Assembly (NCBI GenBank): GCA_902783355.1
Contig: CACZQQ010000234.1
Coordinates: 1 to 6,895 of the forward strand
Reading direction: 5' to 3'
DNA: 6,895 bases
Origin: an uncultured bacterium
GTDB taxonomy: Bacteria; Verrucomicrobiota; Lentisphaeria; Oligosphaerales; Oligosphaeraceae
Part shown: one piece after another, positions 4,708-6,895 of the stretch
Layout: every line of letters begins with the position of its first letter
Position numbering within the stretch: the stretch's first letter is position 1
Made by a program: the position numbers and the translations under genes
Notes under the pieces: model-generated
Told to the model about the DNA's origin: nothing
Seen by the model: the letters and a program-made list of their open reading frames with translations, nothing else
The model's database searches: none

Positions 4708-5469
4708 ATGAAGAAACTCTCGTTTACACTGATTGAACTGCTGGTCGTCATCGCCATCATTGCGATTCTGGCGGCGATGCTTCTGCCCGCGCTGGCGAAG
4801 GCGCGCGAAAAGGCGCGGACCATCTCCTGCATCAACTCGCTCAAGCAGGACATGCTGGCGGTGCTGATTTACAGCGACGACAACAACCAGATGGTCGTTC
4901 GCTATGACGACCTGAGCGGAAAGATCGAAGGATCGAGGAAGGGTGCCCCCTACGAATATTCATGGTGCGGCACGCTTCTGTACAGTAAATATATCGCCCA
5001 AGGCAACAATTTGCGCTGCGCCACCTTCGGCAAGCCGGACGGGCTGGTCGCCGGCGACGCGGGGCTGCGCAAGACCTACGGCGTCTGCAATGCCTCCCTG
5101 GGGAGTGGCGAGGACTTCACCACCAAGGGCAAAGGTGTCTGCGTGGAGGCTGTGAACGGTACATACGCTCACCTGCGCTGCTACAATGTCGGCCGTGTCG
5201 AGAGTGCCTCCGCCATGCCTTTTCTGACCGAGGGGTATCTGGGTAGCAGCTACAAGACAGACTACTGCTGGTTTGAATATAGCCGCACCGCCAGCAACAC
5301 CTTCCTCTATGTCGCCCATGGCGGCCGTGCCAATACGGCGTGGATTGACGGCCACGCCTCCTCCGACACGCCGCAGAATCTGAAGGCCACGATGAAGGAC
5401 ACGGGTGTCTGGAATCTCGACGGTCGCCCCATGCTGTGCTCCGACGGCACAGTGACTTTCGAGCGCTGA
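4708..5469 (+). CDS. Type II secretion-like pseudopilin with H-X9-DG C-terminal motif
   Basis: This 253-residue protein has a prepilin N-terminus: MKKLS, then [20 protein letters not shown]. Cleavage would fall between S5 and F6, making E10 the conserved +5 Glu. The residue before the cut is Ser rather than the usual Gly. The hydrophobic helix continues into [21 protein letters not shown], the hallmark of the large pseudopilin families of Lentisphaerota, Verrucomicrobiota and Planctomycetota. Near the end, H204 and D214-G215 form the H-X9-DG motif (H, nine residues, DG) typical of these proteins. The mature part has about eight cysteines, so disulfides are possible outside the cytoplasm. The product should be inserted in the inner membrane and assembled or displayed through a type II secretion or type IV pilus-like machine encoded elsewhere. 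It lies directly upstream of the hydrolase gene and may be co-regulated with it; a role in exporting or holding that enzyme is inference. Confidence 0.93.
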   Translation: MKKLSFTLIELLVVIAIIAILAAMLLPALAKAREKARTISCINSLKQDMLAVLIYSDDNNQMVVRYDDLSGKIEGSRKGAPYEYSWCGTLLYSKYIAQGNNLRCATFGKPDGLVAGDAGLRKTYGVCNASLGSGEDFTTKGKGVCVEAVNGTYAHLRCYNVGRVESASAMPFLTEGYLGSSYKTDYCWFEYSRTASNTFLYVAHGGRANTAWIDGHASSDTPQNLKATMKDTGVWNLDGRPMLCSDGTVTFER

Positions 5470-5488
5470 CGCCCCTGCCCGGTCGGCA

Positions 5489-5532
5489 ACGCCCTCCGCC
5501 ATGTCCGCATTGACGGCGGGCATGGAGGGCGT
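5489..5532 (+). terminator. Strong hairpin between pseudopilin and hydrolase genes
   Basis: ACGCCCTCC (5489-5497) pairs with GGAGGGCGT (5524-5532). After a 3-base bulge, ATG pairs with CAT, then T-CCGC pairs with GCGG-G, closing a 7-base loop. This totals about 17 pairs. It begins 20 bases after the pseudopilin stop. No T-run follows. It may partly end transcription, or protect the pseudopilin message so that it is made in excess of the hydrolase. Confidence 0.55.
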
Positions 5533-5559
5533 CCGGCCGCGACCACGCGCCCTTGCGGC

Positions 5560-5571
5560 GCAATTTATTGC
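5560..5571. promoter_or_regulatory. Inverted repeat GCAAT-TT-ATTGC before the hydrolase start
   Basis: A perfect 5-base inverted repeat with a 2-base centre sits 15 bases upstream of the hydrolase ATG, where a ribosome-binding site would be expected and none is visible. It could be an operator or a chance repeat in a short AT-rich patch. Confidence 0.25.
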
Positions 5572-5585
5572 AACGAATTCAGAAA

Positions 5586-6895
5586 ATGCTGAAACACATT
5601 TGCGTCCTATCCGCCTTGCTGGCGTCCACGCTCCTTCTGGCGGCACGGCCGTCGGTTCCGCTCATCGCCACCACGGTGGATTTCCTTGATTTCGTCTTCT
5701 ACGACAACAAGGGGATACCTGCGGAATACTATCCGGAGGAGCGGTACGAGCAGCGCATCCGCGAACTGCGCGACGCAGGTTTCCGCAAACTCTACCTGCG
5801 GACGGATTGCAATGGCTTGCGCCTCTTCCCGACGAAGGCGACGCTGCAGTATGGCGCGGACAACATCTACCACTATGATGAATTTGACGGCGCACGGCGT
5901 CTCATGGGAACGATGGCGCGCTATAATATCTTGCTCAAGACCATTGAACTTGGGCATAAATACGGCATGGAGGTCTGGTGCTGGGAGGCCATCAGCTGGG
6001 AGCATCCCGGATTCGCTTACGGCTGGGGCAACTGCAAGGCTGAAGCCAAGTTCTGCCGTTTGAACGAAAAATGCGACGGCATGCCCTTCCTGGATCCCTG
6101 GTTCCGCGCTCATCCCGAGGGCTTCCTGCAGCGCGATCCGCGCAAAGTTCCCCGAAAGCCCCAGGGGGTCGTCAGCGACGCGGAGGAGATCTTCCGCTTC
6201 CCCATCGCCCGCATCCGGTTCGAGAACCTGCCCGTCTGGCGGGAAAAGAAGCTGTTGACGCCCGCCCTTTCCGCCGCCGACATAGACATCTATTTCGGCG
6301 ACGAAAACGGCCCCTACACGCGGTATGAAAAGCCATTCCAGGTCATTGCGGGAAAGACGCCGGAGGGGGACAATTTCCTTGACATCACGGGCCTTGAAAT
6401 CCATGCAAAATATGTCAAGCTCGTTGCACGAAGTCGCTTCGGCAACGGCTACACGCTTGTGCTCCAGTCGCCTGTCCAGAACCAGGTCTTCGACACGCAG
6501 GGCCGCCTGCTGGACGCCACGTGGGGCTTCATCTGCGACAGGGTGAAGGACGATGACCTGGACGCCTACAAGCATGACATGGCGTTGAGCTTTTGCCCCA
6601 TTGCCACCTTCCCAAAGCCGGCGTGGGACCATCGGGACAACCAAGTCGGCTTCCGTCTGGGCGACAGCGCCGAGACCTACGCCCAGGAGCGCTACTATTA
6701 TGGCATGGTTGAGTTCAACGTTCCACAGGCCATGGCCCACAAGCTGGACAAATTCCGCGAACTGGCCGCCTATCCCTTCGACGGCTACATGCTGACCACC
6801 TATGCACAGGGCTACCAGCCGCTGGATGAGTTCGGCTTCAACCCGGAGGTGCGCGAGAAATACTTAAAATGCTATGGTGTAGATATTTATTTGGA
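5586..6895 (+). CDS. Secreted glycosyl-hydrolase-like protein, 5' part (3' end outside window)
   Basis: One frame is open from the ATG at 5586 to the window end, giving 436 residues without a stop. Residues 1-20 (MLKHICVLSALLASTLLLAA) are a Sec signal peptide, so the protein is exported. After it the pattern fits a (beta/alpha)8 barrel: RELRDAGFRKLYLRTDCNGL (59-78), HKYGMEVWCWEAISWEHP, and HPEGFLQRDPRK (176-187), which resembles GHL10-type glycosidase-like barrels. Residues ~205-315 look like an inserted beta-sandwich, with DIDIYFGDENGPYTRY and ITGLEIHAKYVKLVARS resembling discoidin-like strands. The barrel seems to resume with KFRELAAYPFDGYML (~388-402) and FNPEVREKYLKCYGVD. No catalytic acids can be assigned. 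No Shine-Dalgarno site is visible and TTG codons at 5553 and 5568 are in frame, so the start is chosen for the signal peptide. Likely role: hydrolysis or recognition of an external polysaccharide. The substrate is unknown. Confidence 0.82.
   Translation, partial: MLKHICVLSALLASTLLLAARPSVPLIATTVDFLDFVFYDNKGIPAEYYPEERYEQRIRELRDAGFRKLYLRTDCNGLRLFPTKATLQYGADNIYHYDEFDGARRLMGTMARYNILLKTIELGHKYGMEVWCWEAISWEHPGFAYGWGNCKAEAKFCRLNEKCDGMPFLDPWFRAHPEGFLQRDPRKVPRKPQGVVSDAEEIFRFPIARIRFENLPVWREKKLLTPALSAADIDIYFGDENGPYTRYEKPFQVIAGKTPEGDNFLDITGLEIHAKYVKLVARSRFGNGYTLVLQSPVQNQVFDTQGRLLDATWGFICDRVKDDDLDAYKHDMALSFCPIATFPKPAWDHRDNQVGFRLGDSAETYAQERYYYGMVEFNVPQAMAHKLDKFRELAAYPFDGYMLTTYAQGYQPLDEFGFNPEVREKYLKCYGVDIYL

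Noticed and set aside
5607..6740. 377-codon minus-strand open frame opposite the hydrolase gene
   Set aside because: The plus strand codes for a signal peptide and barrel-like motifs over the same span and stays open to the window end. The antisense product has no recognisable family features and no supported start.

Overview
The window is GC-rich, mostly dense coding DNA with one sharply AT-rich control region at about 4442-4600. The best lineage guess is a Lentisphaerota/Victivallales-type bacterium, or a close relative in the Verrucomicrobiota-Kiritimatiellota-Planctomycetota range. The main clue is the protein at 4708: a pseudopilin with the [21 protein letters not shown]-terminus and a C-terminal H-X9-DG signature. 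It sits beside a GntR-LacI chimeric regulator and a secreted glycosidase-like protein. This is family knowledge recalled from memory, not a search result.

Left part (1-1535): a two-gene rRNA-modification operon with an ATGA overlap. It holds the 3' part of a TlyA-type rRNA 2'-O-methyltransferase and a complete RluA-family pseudouridine synthase. After it comes a 301-base gene-free stretch. Its first ~185 bases are packed with GC-rich hairpins, two of them closed by GNRA tetraloops. Its last part carries the leader of the next gene.

Middle (1837-3403): a lineage-specific small membrane protein of unknown function, a long inverted repeat, then a lipoprotein with a NodB (CE4-like) polysaccharide deacetylase domain. 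The deacetylase gene converges on the regulator gene, and one near-palindromic hairpin contains both stop codons.

Right part (3422-6895): a regulator on the minus strand (GntR winged helix fused to a LacI-type sugar-sensing domain) is transcribed away from a pseudopilin gene and a large secreted glycosyl-hydrolase-like gene that runs off the window. The AT-rich divergent region holds a good sigma70-like promoter for the pseudopilin, several inverted repeats that could be operators, and a run of ten G in the pseudopilin leader. The simplest reading is a sugar-responsive polysaccharide-utilisation module in which a carbohydrate-sensing repressor controls a surface or secretion-related pseudopilin and its partner hydrolase. 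The regulatory link and the pilin-hydrolase partnership are inferences from gene order. Most gene ends here carry strong stems without a following T-run. No tRNA, rRNA, CRISPR array or insertion sequence was seen.
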